Position numbers and translations under genes: made by a program. A model generated the notes under the pieces. It did not search any database. It was given only the letters and a program-made list of their open reading frames with translations, and was not told the DNA's origin. Of a DNA stretch of 64,000 nt, positions 1 to 8,220 are shown piece by piece; position 1 is the stretch's first letter; each line of letters opens with the position of its first letter. Source of the stretch: Laspinema palackyanum D2c. Its GTDB lineage: Bacteria > Cyanobacteriota > Cyanobacteriia > Cyanobacteriales > Laspinemataceae. The stretch covers positions 286,069 to 350,068 of the forward strand of contig NZ_JAMXFD010000003.1 in NCBI RefSeq assembly GCF_025370875.1, read 5' to 3'.

Positions 1-351
1 TTATCCCTGCTGCTGCCGTTTTTGCTGAAGTGCCTGTTTAAAATCGGCGGTATGATGACCGACTCCCATTGTAACTAAATCAGCTTGCAGGTTCTGGATT
101 TCTTCCTGTTCTTGAGCAATTTGAGCATCAATCTGGGGTTGATAGGTGTAGTAATAACTGAGGGCTGAATAAATGGCAGCAAGGGGGATTTCTGGGTGTT
201 GAAAGTGCAGTTCTTCTGGACTCCACCCGTGGGCGTGTTTTTCTTGAATCAGTTGGGCAACTGAAACGCGACTATTGACAATTGTTGCCTGATTTTGAGT
301 ATCAATTTCTAGGTATTGCCAGGTTACAGGAGTATCTGTGGTGAATGTCAT
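1..351 (-). CDS. DUF433 domain protein
   Basis: A 116-residue protein whose stop codon is exactly at the left edge of the window. Residues about 25-75 have the DUF433 pattern: a strand-like start (SRVSVAQLIQE), then a helix-turn-helix-like stretch (GWSPEELHFQHPEIPLAAIY) and SALSYYY. DUF433 proteins are common in cyanobacteria, often as putative antitoxins beside PIN or other small toxin genes. The C-terminal 40 residues are Gln/Glu rich and probably helical. The partner, if there is one, would lie left of the window. It shares its strand with the antitoxin-like gene just upstream. No clear ribosome binding site is seen before the ATG. The family call is good; the antitoxin role is inference. 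Confidence 0.75.
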   Translation of the reverse strand: MTFTTDTPVTWQYLEIDTQNQATIVNSRVSVAQLIQEKHAHGWSPEELHFQHPEIPLAAIYSALSYYYTYQPQIDAQIAQEQEEIQNLQADLVTMGVGHHTADFKQALQQKRQQQG

Positions 352-395
352 GTTGAGAACAGGGTAAGGGTTGATCCGATTATAGCCAAGTTTTC

Positions 396-410
396 AGAAA
401 CCGGGGTTCT
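396..410. repeat. Degenerate AGAAACC-type palindrome
   Basis: The sequence AGAAACCGGGGTTCT is a one-base variant of the AGAAACCGGGTTTCT arm found at 6189, 37519 and 45367. Only one arm is present. It overlaps the last codon and stop of the antitoxin-like gene that reads on the minus strand. Confidence 0.55.
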
Positions 411-666
411 ATGTATCTGGGGATGTACAAGAATGGCCGATTTGCTGGTCATAAATTTCTGTTCTGACGACTTCGACTTCTTGGGTGATTTCTTCTAAGG
501 AGATTTCATCAGTCTTGAAAATTTCTAGAAGATGAGTCAGTTTGCTATCTAGCAATTCTTTGGATAACGCTTCACTGAGTTTTAATTTGTCAGCCTCTGG
601 AAGTTGTTTGACTAGGCTCAAAACTTGTTCAAAGCTGAGGGAAAGTTGATATTGAGTTGGGTTCAT
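409..666 (-). CDS. Antitoxin-like small protein, orphan
   Basis: An 85-residue acidic, helical protein. Its N-terminal part (SLSFEQVLSLVKQLPEADK) matches a pattern I know from cyanobacterial proteins encoded just upstream of PIN-type toxins. It has no DNA-binding motif that I can name. Here no toxin follows: the gene ends inside a dispersed repeat arm (396-410), and the next gene on the strand is the DUF433 gene. The last residues (GHSCTSPDT) look like read-through into repeat-derived DNA. This is probably the remnant of a toxin-antitoxin pair that lost its toxin. The ORF is likely real; the role is inference from similarity recalled without a search. Confidence 0.55.
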   Translation of the reverse strand: MNPTQYQLSLSFEQVLSLVKQLPEADKLKLSEALSKELLDSKLTHLLEIFKTDEISLEEITQEVEVVRTEIYDQQIGHSCTSPDT

Positions 667-735
667 GGTTTTATGGGGTTGATAATCCAGTAATTTTTTG
701 ACGGCGTATTAAGAAAGGATTTTCTTCGATGCGCT

Positions 736-3117
736 TTACTCTTTCTGGATTTCCAATTTGGCGAAGTGTTCTTGCACCAGACGATGGATGAAGCGGTAGC
801 GGTTGCCGACTCTTTGCAGGATGAGGCGTTCTGTACAGTAGTCGAGGAAGCGGGTGATATTCCAGGGCATTTGACCTGTTAAGCCAAGGATCAGGCGAAA
901 TAGATAATATTTGATTAAGTCAAGCCCCCCAGCCCAAACAATTCCAACATAAAGCGAAAACATTAAGGGGGTCAAATGAGTCAAATTAGCTGGGGTCAAA
1001 TTAGCTGCTGGTGGATATATCCAGGATAAAGTAAATTTAAGTAAAAATGTATAAGCGAAGCAAAATAAACTTGTGAAAATCATATTTAAAAATACCCTTG
1101 ATACATAATAAATATTTTTTAAAAATAGAAAAATGGAGAGATAAAACCAAGATATTGGAAAGATTGAAACCCCCAGAAATAAAACCAAAAATATAATCAT
1201 GAAAAACCCATCAGTCCCCGCAGATGTGGCAAAGGAGTAACCAAAGAAAAATAGTATGAATAGGATCTTAGACAGGAAAATAGAAAATTCTAAAGAATCT
1301 TGCTCTATCCTTTGCTCTCCAGTCCAGACCCATATCTCATCTAGGTTACTGGTAATAATTAAAGGCACCAATAAAACAACATAAATAGGTACAATAACTA
1401 TGGCATAAAGAGTAATTAAAAATAGTCCTACTAATAGATGAGAAGCCACACTCAGGATACTTCTAATTATATTTAAAAATCCATAAAAATCCCAATACAA
1501 ATTGTTGCTTACATTCAGCGTTTCATAAGACAAATAAATCAATAATAACAGACACGGAATCCAACAAATACATAATAAAAAAAATTCAAAAACTTCGGTT
1601 ATTTCTTTGCCAAATATTAAATTAAAAATTTTTCTGGGAGAAAGAAAGTAAACTATAACACTTTCACTCTCATCTAAATATTTAGATAATAATGAAAGAT
1701 AACTTTGAATGTTTAAGGCAGATGAGTACCGTTGATTGGTGGCATAAAATTTGAGCATCGTAACCTGATAAACACCGAGCAAATAATCGATCGCCCTCTC
1801 TTCAGTGTTGCAATTCCGCCACTCCTCAACATCAATCTGCTGATAAGCAAGACTTGTAACCGCCAAAAACAACGGTTGACGAATGAAATCGACAATCTTC
1901 TCCGAACCCTTGATACTCTCCCAAAATTCCCCTAAATTGACCGATGTAAAATAATGCCGAATTTGCTCATTTGTCAAATCCTCCAAGCAAATCGCCCCAT
2001 TTAAGTGCAACATCTCCTCATAGACTTCATATTCCTCCTTGCGACTGCACACCACCAAATGTAACGGCGAAAACTCACTGCTTAAAAACTGATTAATTGC
2101 CTGGACACACTTCCTCTGACGTTCCGATCGCAATTCATCCAACCCATCCAACAACAGCACTAACTCCTTCTCCCGAAGCCACTGTTCCCCCATCTCCTGA
2201 CTCACCCCCTTACTCATAAGCTGAGACAGAACCCACTCCTTAATCGAAGGGTCATATTTTTTCTGTTCCCAGACTTTGGGAAACTCCCGTTTTGTCACGT
2301 CCTGCCAACTCGAAAGCTCCAAAATCACCGGAATCGGGGCATCGCTATCCCCTTCTGCCCGCTCAATCAAGGCTTCCGCTAACTCTAATAAGGTCGTGGT
2401 TTTGCCGCCCCCCGGTTTGCCCAAAATCAGGAACTTGCCGGAAATTGTGGGATTATCAAACACATCCAGAATCGTCGTTTGGGCAGGTAACTGAACGCTG
2501 CGCTGTTCCCCCACCTTCACGGACATATCCCAAGGACGTTGCACCTGCTGGGGTTGCTGTTCCTTGCCCAAATTCAGCCGCAACGCCTCTCGGTGGATAG
2601 AGTGGGTTAAACGTGCTTGGACTTGAGTAGACATATCTTTCAAGACACTTTCGCGAGCAGCACGCCGAGCAGCTTGACGAGCATCAGGATCATTTAAACT
2701 ATTACCAAATGCTGATGCAACTAGGATGGGTTGCTGAACCTTCCAGAAAGCTATTATTCCTGGTAGCAATGTTCCGGCTATAAACAAAAACAAAGACGCA
2801 TAACCGGCTGCCTTGCTGAATTCACTTGGCACATGACCATCTTTGATCAACAAGAAAAGGATAATACTACCAAGAGCAGGAAGTAACCCAAGTATCCACA
2901 TTGAAGAGACGCTAGTCGTTTCCGAACTGTTCTGAGATTCACTGGGTTGAGAACTAAAAAAAACAATTCCCAATACAGAACAGAGTGTTAGACCAATAAT
3001 TATTTCTGACGGAACCCCTAAGTCATATTTATCTGGCAGTTGGTTAATCCCCCAACACATGATGCCATTGAGTGTTGTGGTCATTAGGACAGGCAGGGAG
3101 GGTATGATTTTTCTCAT
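736..3117 (-). CDS. Membrane-anchored NACHT-type NTPase
   Basis: A 793-residue protein. The N-terminal 140 residues contain about three hydrophobic segments. A NACHT/STAND ATPase follows: Walker A LGKPGGGKTTTL with Lys239, and Walker B LLLDGLDEL near residue 320. A long block of hydrophobic segments covers about residues 500-740, and the end (RFLDYCTERLILQRVGNRYRFIHR) is typical of the helical tail of these ATPases. NACHT proteins are regulated oligomerising NTPases; several bacterial members are anti-phage sensors, but this layout with membrane segments on both sides is common in cyanobacteria and has no assigned role. DNA for the C-terminal membrane block (about 1000-1740) is much more AT-rich than the NTPase half, which suggests a composite or transferred gene. 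Start is the ATG at 3117. Confidence 0.85.
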   Translation of the reverse strand: MRKIIPSLPVLMTTTLNGIMCWGINQLPDKYDLGVPSEIIIGLTLCSVLGIVFFSSQPSESQNSSETTSVSSMWILGLLPALGSIILFLLIKDGHVPSEFSKAAGYASLFLFIAGTLLPGIIAFWKVQQPILVASAFGNSLNDPDARQAARRAARESVLKDMSTQVQARLTHSIHREALRLNLGKEQQPQQVQRPWDMSVKVGEQRSVQLPAQTTILDVFDNPTISGKFLILGKPGGGKTTTLLELAEALIERAEGDSDAPIPVILELSSWQDVTKREFPKVWEQKKYDPSIKEWVLSQLMSKGVSQEMGEQWLREKELVLLLDGLDELRSERQRKCVQAINQFLSSEFSPLHLVVCSRKEEYEVYEEMLHLNGAICLEDLTNEQIRHYFTSVNLGEFWESIKGSEKIVDFIRQPLFLAVTSLAYQQIDVEEWRNCNTEERAIDYLLGVYQVTMLKFYATNQRYSSALNIQSYLSLLSKYLDESESVIVYFLSPRKIFNLIFGKEITEVFEFFLLCICWIPCLLLLIYLSYETLNVSNNLYWDFYGFLNIIRSILSVASHLLVGLFLITLYAIVIVPIYVVLLVPLIITSNLDEIWVWTGEQRIEQDSLEFSIFLSKILFILFFFGYSFATSAGTDGFFMIIFLVLFLGVSIFPISWFYLSIFLFLKNIYYVSRVFLNMIFTSLFCFAYTFLLKFTLSWIYPPAANLTPANLTHLTPLMFSLYVGIVWAGGLDLIKYYLFRLILGLTGQMPWNITRFLDYCTERLILQRVGNRYRFIHRLVQEHFAKLEIQKE

Positions 3118-3215
3118 AACTACTTAGAGCAGCTTATAGAATTGAATTGAGTCTGGCATAACGCCCTACAGGTTAGTTTTTTACTAAATCCCTCGGTATT
3201 TATTACCTTTATAAC

Positions 3216-3659
3216 TCAGAAATCCTCTGGGGTGAGTTGGTATTCTTCCGGGGTGAGAAATTGGTCGAGTTTGGCTTCTCGCAGTTCGGGGTAACGTTGC
3301 GGGGTGAGTTCCTGTTGGGCGATGTGCAGCCAGTTATCCTTGGCTTGGGCAGCAATTTTTTCTAAATATTGGCGGGTTTTGCCGGGGTGTTGTTTGGCGG
3401 CGAGGGTGATGACGGCGGCTATGGCTTTTCCCACGGCTTTGGTTAAATCCTGATTTTCTAGGGAGACTCCCCCCTCTCTTCCATCGAGTAACGCATCAAT
3501 GACATTGGCAGTATTGCCCGCAGCCACACTCCCTAGGGCAGTTGCCAAGACTGTCCCCCAAACAATCCCTTCTCCGGCGAGTAAGGGGGGAAATGCCACG
3601 CCACCCAAGACGCAGCTACCACCGACGATTAATTTTACGAGCGATCGCCCTACATCCAT
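3216..3659 (-). CDS. Short membrane protein, possibly a truncated N-terminal module
   Basis: About 147 residues. I chose the ATG at 3659 because AGGAG (complement of 3666-3670) lies 6 nt before it; the in-frame ATG at 3665 would touch that site. The first 55 residues hold two Gly/Ala-rich hydrophobic segments (VGGSCVLGGVAFPPLLAG; VWGTVLATALGSVAAGN), followed by a soluble helical part that ends in EEYQLTPEDF. I recall similar N-termini on larger cyanobacterial STAND-type proteins, so this may be a truncated relative rather than a complete gene. It lies 98 bp upstream of the NACHT gene on the same strand and could be co-transcribed. Function unknown. Confidence 0.6.
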   Translation of the reverse strand: MDVGRSLVKLIVGGSCVLGGVAFPPLLAGEGIVWGTVLATALGSVAAGNTANVIDALLDGREGGVSLENQDLTKAVGKAIAAVITLAAKQHPGKTRQYLEKIAAQAKDNWLHIAQQELTPQRYPELREAKLDQFLTPEEYQLTPEDF

Positions 3660-3697
3660 AGTCATCTCCTCAACCCTGTGATTATTCTAAGGGAATT

Positions 3698-3947
3698 TTG
3701 GTCATTGATGATTCTGGCGCACTCGTGTTGAACGTAGCTGGAGTCAGGATAAAAATTCCAGTTGCTCAGGCCCCTTTATTCCCTCTGGAACTAGAGCAAA
3801 CCTCAACCCGTTATCGACAGTAATGATCCGGATTCCGGTCAACCTAAGCGGGTGGAAGCAACCCCTAGCGATCGCATTGCCCCTATCCTCTCCCTCACAC
3901 AACTCCGGCTGTTTTTAGCAGAGGGACGAGGTAATGCCTTATGCTGA
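3698..3947 (+). pseudogene. Possible frame-broken coding remnant
   Basis: Reading from 3698 gives a plausible protein-like stretch (LVIDDSGALVLNVAGVRIKI and onward) that hits a stop near 3823. A second frame continues with DPDSGQPKRVEATPSDRIA and ends at the TGA at 3945-3947. The two together look like one short gene broken by a single frameshift, but I do not recognise a family and chance cannot be excluded. Apart from this, the 380 bp between the minus-strand membrane gene and the antitoxin gene show nothing else that I can name. Confidence 0.2.
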
Positions 3948-4044
3948 ATCAGGTGAGGGTGGCGATCGGCCCCGAGCCATTCCTCCGGTATGCTGAGTTA
4001 AACCCTTATCTCCTTTTGACATCATTAATGGAGTGGCTTAATTG

Positions 4045-4275
4045 ATGGAAGTTATCCGCACAGTACAAACCGTGAAAAATGGTCAGATTGTATTAGACCT
4101 GCCTCCCGAACTTTCCGGGCAACAGGTCGAGATTGTTGTGTTCACGAAAAAACCTAATCCGGTTCAAAGAAAAAGCTTAAAAGGCGTCTTACAAAGTTAT
4201 GCTAAACCGGATTTAATCTCTTTAGAATCTACTGCTTGGGAAAATGCAACGGGGGAAAAGTATGCCGATCGCTGA
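4045..4275 (+). CDS. VapB-like antitoxin
   Basis: A 76-residue protein from the ATG at 4045; a TTG at 4042 is in frame but less likely. The N-terminal half (VIRTVQTVKNGQIVLDLPPEL, beta-rich with a KNGQIVLDLP core) resembles the AbrB/DUF104-like antitoxins that precede PIN toxins in cyanobacteria. The C-terminal part (SYAKPDLISLESTAWENATGEKYADR) would be the toxin-binding tail. The gene overlaps the PIN toxin gene by 14 bp, the usual layout of translationally coupled toxin-antitoxin pairs. It would neutralise the toxin and probably repress its own promoter. Confidence 0.75.
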   Translation: MEVIRTVQTVKNGQIVLDLPPELSGQQVEIVVFTKKPNPVQRKSLKGVLQSYAKPDLISLESTAWENATGEKYADR

Positions 4276-4636
4276 TGCAAATATTATTCTTCGCTACATC
4301 CTGAATGACCATGAAATATTATCAGCCAAAGCAGCGGAGATTATTGAAAATAATAGGGTAAGTTTACCGATTGAAGTGGCTTGCGAGGTGGTATTTGTTC
4401 TTCAAAAAGTTTATCAGGTTGAAAGAGAGAAAATTCAAGAAGCATTAAGTCACTTAATTGAAGAGGATTTAGTGGGGCTGGAAAAGCCTGAATTATTGCT
4501 CCAAGCTTTAGAGGTGTATAGTCAAACAAAGTTTGATTTTGTAGAGTGTCTTTTAGTGTCATATTGTAAAGTTTATCAAGAATCTATTTTTACTTTTGAT
4601 AAAAAATTAGAAAATCATCTTAACAGAGGTACTTAA
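4262..4636 (+). CDS. PIN-domain toxin, VapC-like
   Basis: A 124-residue PIN-domain protein. The start ATG at 4262 gives MPIADANIIL, placing the first acidic residue (Asp5) in the usual place; an in-frame ATG at 4244 would add six atypical residues. Other expected metal-binding acids are visible: Glu in IEVACEVVFVLQ, Asp in KFDFVECLLVSY and Asp in FTFDKKL. PIN toxins are Mg-dependent ribonucleases that cut tRNA or rRNA when free of antitoxin. The 14-bp overlap with the upstream antitoxin gene supports a type II pair. All catalytic positions seem intact. Confidence 0.85.
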   Translation: MPIADANIILRYILNDHEILSAKAAEIIENNRVSLPIEVACEVVFVLQKVYQVEREKIQEALSHLIEEDLVGLEKPELLLQALEVYSQTKFDFVECLLVSYCKVYQESIFTFDKKLENHLNRGT

Positions 4637-5389
4637 TTATAGAACTTTTGCTGCGATATGAGAATTAAAATAATCGGGACGTTGAATGTGGGAGAAAAAT
4701 TTATGAGCATTGGGACTTGGGTAAAATTTGCTAATCCCAGGGGAATTTCAACGATTTCAGGCATCACCCAGTTAGCCTCAGTTTGTGCTTGCGGTTATTC
4801 TATTCTAATTGCCAGAACAGGCACAAGCAACAACCGGCGAGGATTTTAAGGTCCCTCTAGCAGTGTCGGTTTTGGATTGATAAGTTAGACTGATAGTATT
4901 ACGGTTGACCTATTCAATGATTCAACCCTTTCCCAGTTTTTGCCCTAAATTCAATAGCCATATTACCAACGAAGTGACAAGGGTTCCAGGCATTTTTTGA
5001 TAATCTGCCAAATTATGGTAAGGTGTATTTTCAGTGGAGCAGTTTGCTTTGTTCCTAAAGTTGCTGGATTTTGCGACAATTTTTTACCGCTAACCCTGAT
5101 GATACCGTTGTCGGTGGGGCCAACTTTTAGGTCCGATCGCCTCCAACATCTCCTCATCTCTCACCAATTTTTTTCACCCCCCAAACACCGCCTCTTGACA
5201 AATAACCCAACTTGTGTAATCTTCCTGGCAGTTAGGTTAGGAGTTGCTGGGATTCTAGGGATAGGGGGAATCACCGATCGCTGCTGGGTATCTGATAAGA
5301 TTGGAAAGGCAATCCCTCTCTATATTAATGATGTGACTGCCGCTTACTAACCTTGTCAGTGGATTGTCAGGACTTTAATTTACCCAGCT
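4637..5389. other. Intergenic region before panB, no gene recognised
   Basis: About 750 bp. Open frames of 63 and 117 codons exist on the plus strand, but their translations are low in protein-like pattern and rich in Cys/Arg/Pro runs typical of non-coding frames. I see no repeat, RNA gene or clear promoter. Confidence 0.5.
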
Positions 5390-6169
5390 ATGCCCATCAC
5401 CCCTCAACAATTAATCGAAAGAAAACAACAAGGAATTGCGATCGTGGCGCTGACGGCTTATGATTATGTCTCGGCGAAATTGCTCGATCGCGCTGGGGTA
5501 GATTTGCTGTTAGTTGGCGATTCGTTAGGGATGGTGGTGTTGGGATATGAAACCACTCTGCCGTTGACGTTAGATGAGATGATTCATCATGCGAAAGCGG
5601 TGCGACGGGGTATCGAAAAAGCTTTGATGGTGGTGGATTTACCGTTTTTAACTTATCAAGAAAGTCCCCAACAGGCGATGCATTCTGCGGGAAGAATTTT
5701 GAAGGAAACGGGTGCTCAGGCGGTGAAGTTGGAGGGGGGGTATCCGGAAATTGCGGAAACGGTGCGGCGATTGGTGTTGGCAGGAATTCCGGTGTTGGGT
5801 CATGTGGGGTTAACGCCGCAATCGGTGCATCAGTTAGGCTATCGGAAGCAGGGGAAAACTCCGGAAACGGGCGATCGCATTTTGAAGGAGGCAGTCGCTT
5901 TGCAGGATGCGGGTGCATTTGCGGTGGTTTTGGAGCATATTCCGAGTCAATTAGCCGCAGACATTTCTAAAACTTTGGTGATTCCGACGATTGGCATTGG
6001 TGCCGGGGTGCATTGTGATGGACAGGTTTTGGTGACTCATGATTTGTTGGGTCTGACTGAGCGAGTACCGCCTTTTGCAAAACGCTACGCCAATTTGCAG
6101 GAGACGATTACTCATGCGGTACAGGCTTATGGGGAGGAGGTTCGCGATCGCCGTTTTCCCCCGGGTTAA
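5390..6169 (+). CDS. panB: 3-methyl-2-oxobutanoate hydroxymethyltransferase
   Basis: A 259-residue protein, the normal PanB length. It transfers a hydroxymethyl group from 5,10-methylenetetrahydrofolate to 2-oxoisovalerate, giving ketopantoate, the first step of pantothenate and CoA synthesis. Visible signatures: [11 protein letters not shown] at the N-terminus, the metal-binding VGDSLGMV (Asp44), VVDLPF (Asp83), AVKLEGG (Lys113, Glu115) and the catalytic Glu in VVLEHIP. The C-terminal [14 protein letters not shown] and [18 protein letters not shown] complete the TIM barrel. Cytoplasmic. It stands alone here, with no panC beside it, and its 3' side holds an inverted repeat before the convergent protease gene. 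Confidence 0.97.
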   Translation: MPITPQQLIERKQQGIAIVALTAYDYVSAKLLDRAGVDLLLVGDSLGMVVLGYETTLPLTLDEMIHHAKAVRRGIEKALMVVDLPFLTYQESPQQAMHSAGRILKETGAQAVKLEGGYPEIAETVRRLVLAGIPVLGHVGLTPQSVHQLGYRKQGKTPETGDRILKEAVALQDAGAFAVVLEHIPSQLAADISKTLVIPTIGIGAGVHCDGQVLVTHDLLGLTERVPPFAKRYANLQETITHAVQAYGEEVRDRRFPPG

Positions 6170-6183
6170 AACTTGTGACATTA

Positions 6184-6255
6184 GGACAAGAAACCGGGTT
6201 TCTGCTCCAAATTGGTTGAAAATTGGCAGAAATTTGGACAAGAAACCCGGTTTCT
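6184..6255. repeat. AGAAACC inverted-repeat element, copy 2
   Basis: Two 15-base arms, AGAAACCGGGTTTCT (6189-6203) and AGAAACCCGGTTTCT (6241-6255), each nearly self-complementary, separated by 37 bp. The spacer (CCAAATTGG, AAATTTGGACA) also resembles the copy at 37513-37584. It sits between the convergent panB and CPBP protease genes. Confidence 0.85.
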
Positions 6256-6326
6256 AAACCTTATTTTATCCACAGTTCTAATATATTACAGGTTGACAAC
6301 CGAGGATTGCCCATGAGGTTTGGTGT

Positions 6327-7907
6327 CTAACTGCCGCCACTGCCGAGAACGAACAGACTAAAGAGTGTGCCGCTATTCCAAAGGCTGTGGAGGAGGATGG
6401 AGGAGAGGAGATTGCGCGATCGCGTATAGACGAATCCCAAGACCATTCCCAAGGTTGCCAGTGGTAGGACTTCGGAGAGGTTGAGATGCGCTAAGGCAAA
6501 TAATAAACTGCTGAGGACGATCGCATTGGTAACGGAGAAATAACGAGTTAGGGAGGGTAAGAGAAATCCGCGAAACATGATTTCTTCAAAAATAGGCGCT
6601 GCCACAGAAGCGGTGATGAAAAAGATTGTTAGCGCTACGGTATCTCGGTTTTCTAAAGCGATGGATAAAATGGGGTTGCTGCCACCGCGTCCCTGCCAAA
6701 ATTGTTGGTTAATGATGGAGATGAGAATGACTAAAGGTAAGGCAACGAAATAACCGCCAAGTCCCCAAGAAATCCAGGTTCCTTGTAGGACATTAAAGCG
6801 AAACCAGTCTTTCGCCAGGGGGAAGAAGGAACGGATGGAGAAAAAGAGGACTAATAGTCCACCAATGGCGATCGCGATATAAGTTGCCAAGATATAGAAG
6901 GCACGACTGCGAACATCTAGCATGGCAGATTGGACGCCGAAGAGTTGAACAACGATGGGGACTAAAACTTGTCCGAGGAAGAAGAATCCGACAATGAAAA
7001 CTTGCCAGATGGTTTCCCAATCCCAAGGGGTTTCCCAAGTGCGATCGCCATTTTGAACCAAGAGGGAATCTTGGCGTTTCAGGACCCATTGAATCCCGAG
7101 AAAGATGAGTAAACCGACGCCGACAACAAATCCGAATGCGGGAATGCCGGTAACTGTTGCCAACTTTCCGAGGGATTCTGCTGCTATTTCTTGTTCTTCC
7201 AGATTCAGGCGAGTTAATGCTTCATTTCTCTCCTGGATTTGATAAAGTTTTTGTAAAGCTTGATAGCGAAACCATCCGTCTAAATTTTGGTTAATCAGTT
7301 CTTCGGTATTCGAGACAGAAGTGGGTGACTCTTTCCAGAGGAATAACAGAATTTGCGCTGTATTTGAGGTGGGTTGAAGATGAGGACTAGAACGTGCCGT
7401 TAAGGGAGTCCAAGTTTCTATGGCTTGGTCTATATTACCTTGATTTGCTTGTAAAATTCCCAATCTTAACAGGAGTTCATCTCTCAGGGATTCCTGAGTT
7501 GAAATTTGCTCTTTGATTTTGAGTTCCGCCAGTTCAGGGGGATTGACGCCTTCAATCAGAGGCGGATTGGAAGATTCCTCCGGTGGGAGGATGACCGTTG
7601 AGGAGAGACGACTGCGTTGGGTGGCGATCGCTTCTTCCGTGGAGGTGACTGCTTCTTGATACTGTTTCAATGCTGCCGCTAAAGGTTCTTCTCCCGCCAA
7701 AGCCTGCACAATTTGCAGTGCCGGATCATTGTCAGACTCGCCTTGGTACTCTGCCACATGAAGCAGCAGATTGGTTTGATAAAGTTCCAGACGGCTTTGA
7801 ACCTGGGGTTGATTGAAACTTTGCACCAAGGATGTTCCGACTAGGAAAACTGCTAGCAGGGTTAGTGCGGTTAAAACCACTCGTTTGATTAGCTTGATTG
7901 CATCCAT
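6327..7907 (-). CDS. CPBP-family intramembrane metalloprotease
   Basis: A 526-residue membrane protein. The start at 7907 (MDAIKLIKRVVLTALTLLAV) begins directly with a membrane anchor; the upstream extension to 8060 lies partly in a tandem-duplicated intergenic repeat and is rejected. Residues about 40-230 form a helical, soluble part with a TPR-like stretch (RLGILQANQGNIDQAIETWTP). The C-terminal half has about seven hydrophobic segments with the CPBP (CAAX protease and bacteriocin-processing) motifs: EEIMFRG (Glu441, Glu442, Arg), FALAHLNL and HSLWNSG. These residues bind the metal and cut substrates within the membrane. Substrate unknown; cyanobacterial members often have this N-terminal extension. 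Active-site residues are all present. Confidence 0.9.
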   Translation of the reverse strand: MDAIKLIKRVVLTALTLLAVFLVGTSLVQSFNQPQVQSRLELYQTNLLLHVAEYQGESDNDPALQIVQALAGEEPLAAALKQYQEAVTSTEEAIATQRSRLSSTVILPPEESSNPPLIEGVNPPELAELKIKEQISTQESLRDELLLRLGILQANQGNIDQAIETWTPLTARSSPHLQPTSNTAQILLFLWKESPTSVSNTEELINQNLDGWFRYQALQKLYQIQERNEALTRLNLEEQEIAAESLGKLATVTGIPAFGFVVGVGLLIFLGIQWVLKRQDSLLVQNGDRTWETPWDWETIWQVFIVGFFFLGQVLVPIVVQLFGVQSAMLDVRSRAFYILATYIAIAIGGLLVLFFSIRSFFPLAKDWFRFNVLQGTWISWGLGGYFVALPLVILISIINQQFWQGRGGSNPILSIALENRDTVALTIFFITASVAAPIFEEIMFRGFLLPSLTRYFSVTNAIVLSSLLFALAHLNLSEVLPLATLGMVLGFVYTRSRNLLSSILLHSLWNSGTLFSLFVLGSGGS

Positions 7908-7986
7908 TGTCTGTTTTTGCTTCCTCTGGATCCGGTAAGGTTTAATTAAGATTCGATAGTCACTCTGTTGCCAGTTTACCTTGGAT

Positions 7987-8214
7987 CGGAGTCTAAACGT
8001 CTGGCTGTCTGGGAAATGGATAAGAGGTGAACAGGAATTACGCATATTTGGAAAAATCACCTAAATCATGTAGAGGCGATTCGCGAATCGCCTCTACATT
8101 CGGAGTCTAAACGTCTGGCTGTTTGGAAAAGGGATAAGAATTGAACAGACATTACGCATATTTTGAGCATCAAATCTCAATGTAGAGGCGATTCGCGAAT
8201 CGCCTCTACATTGG
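7987..8214. repeat. Tandem duplication, 114-bp unit with terminal palindrome
   Basis: Two direct copies begin with CGGAGTCTAAACGTCTGGCT at 7987 and 8101 (period 114 bp). Each copy ends in the dispersed palindrome TGTAGAGGCGATTCGCGAATCGCC and its complement. The copies differ by scattered substitutions, so the duplication is not recent. The first copy lies just upstream of the CPBP protease start. Confidence 0.9.
8068..8099. repeat. GTAGAGGCGATTCGCGAATCGCC palindrome, copy 1
   Basis: A perfect 32-base palindrome, ATGTAGAGGCGATTCG followed by its exact complement. It contains no HIP1 site and no T-run follows. It forms the end of the first 114-bp unit. Confidence 0.9.
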
Positions 8215-8220
8215 GATTTG
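8171..8220. repeat. GTAGAGGCGATTCGCGAATCGCC palindrome, copy 2, extended
   Basis: A 50-base palindrome with one mismatched pair (CAAATCTCAATG... against ...CATTGGGATTTG). The core is identical to copy 1. The rest of the region to 8576 holds no gene that I can support. Confidence 0.9.

Noticed and set aside
4658-5350. Open frames of 63 and 117 codons before panB
   Set aside because: Translations lack family features and have Cys/Arg/Pro-rich, shadow-like composition; no ribosome sites.
5397-5918. 173-codon minus-strand frame inside panB
   Set aside because: Antisense shadow, Pro-rich because of panB codon use; panB is certain.
7908-8060. 51-codon N-terminal extension of the CPBP protease
   Set aside because: It runs into the tandem-duplicated repeat and the ATG at 7907 starts directly with a membrane helix.
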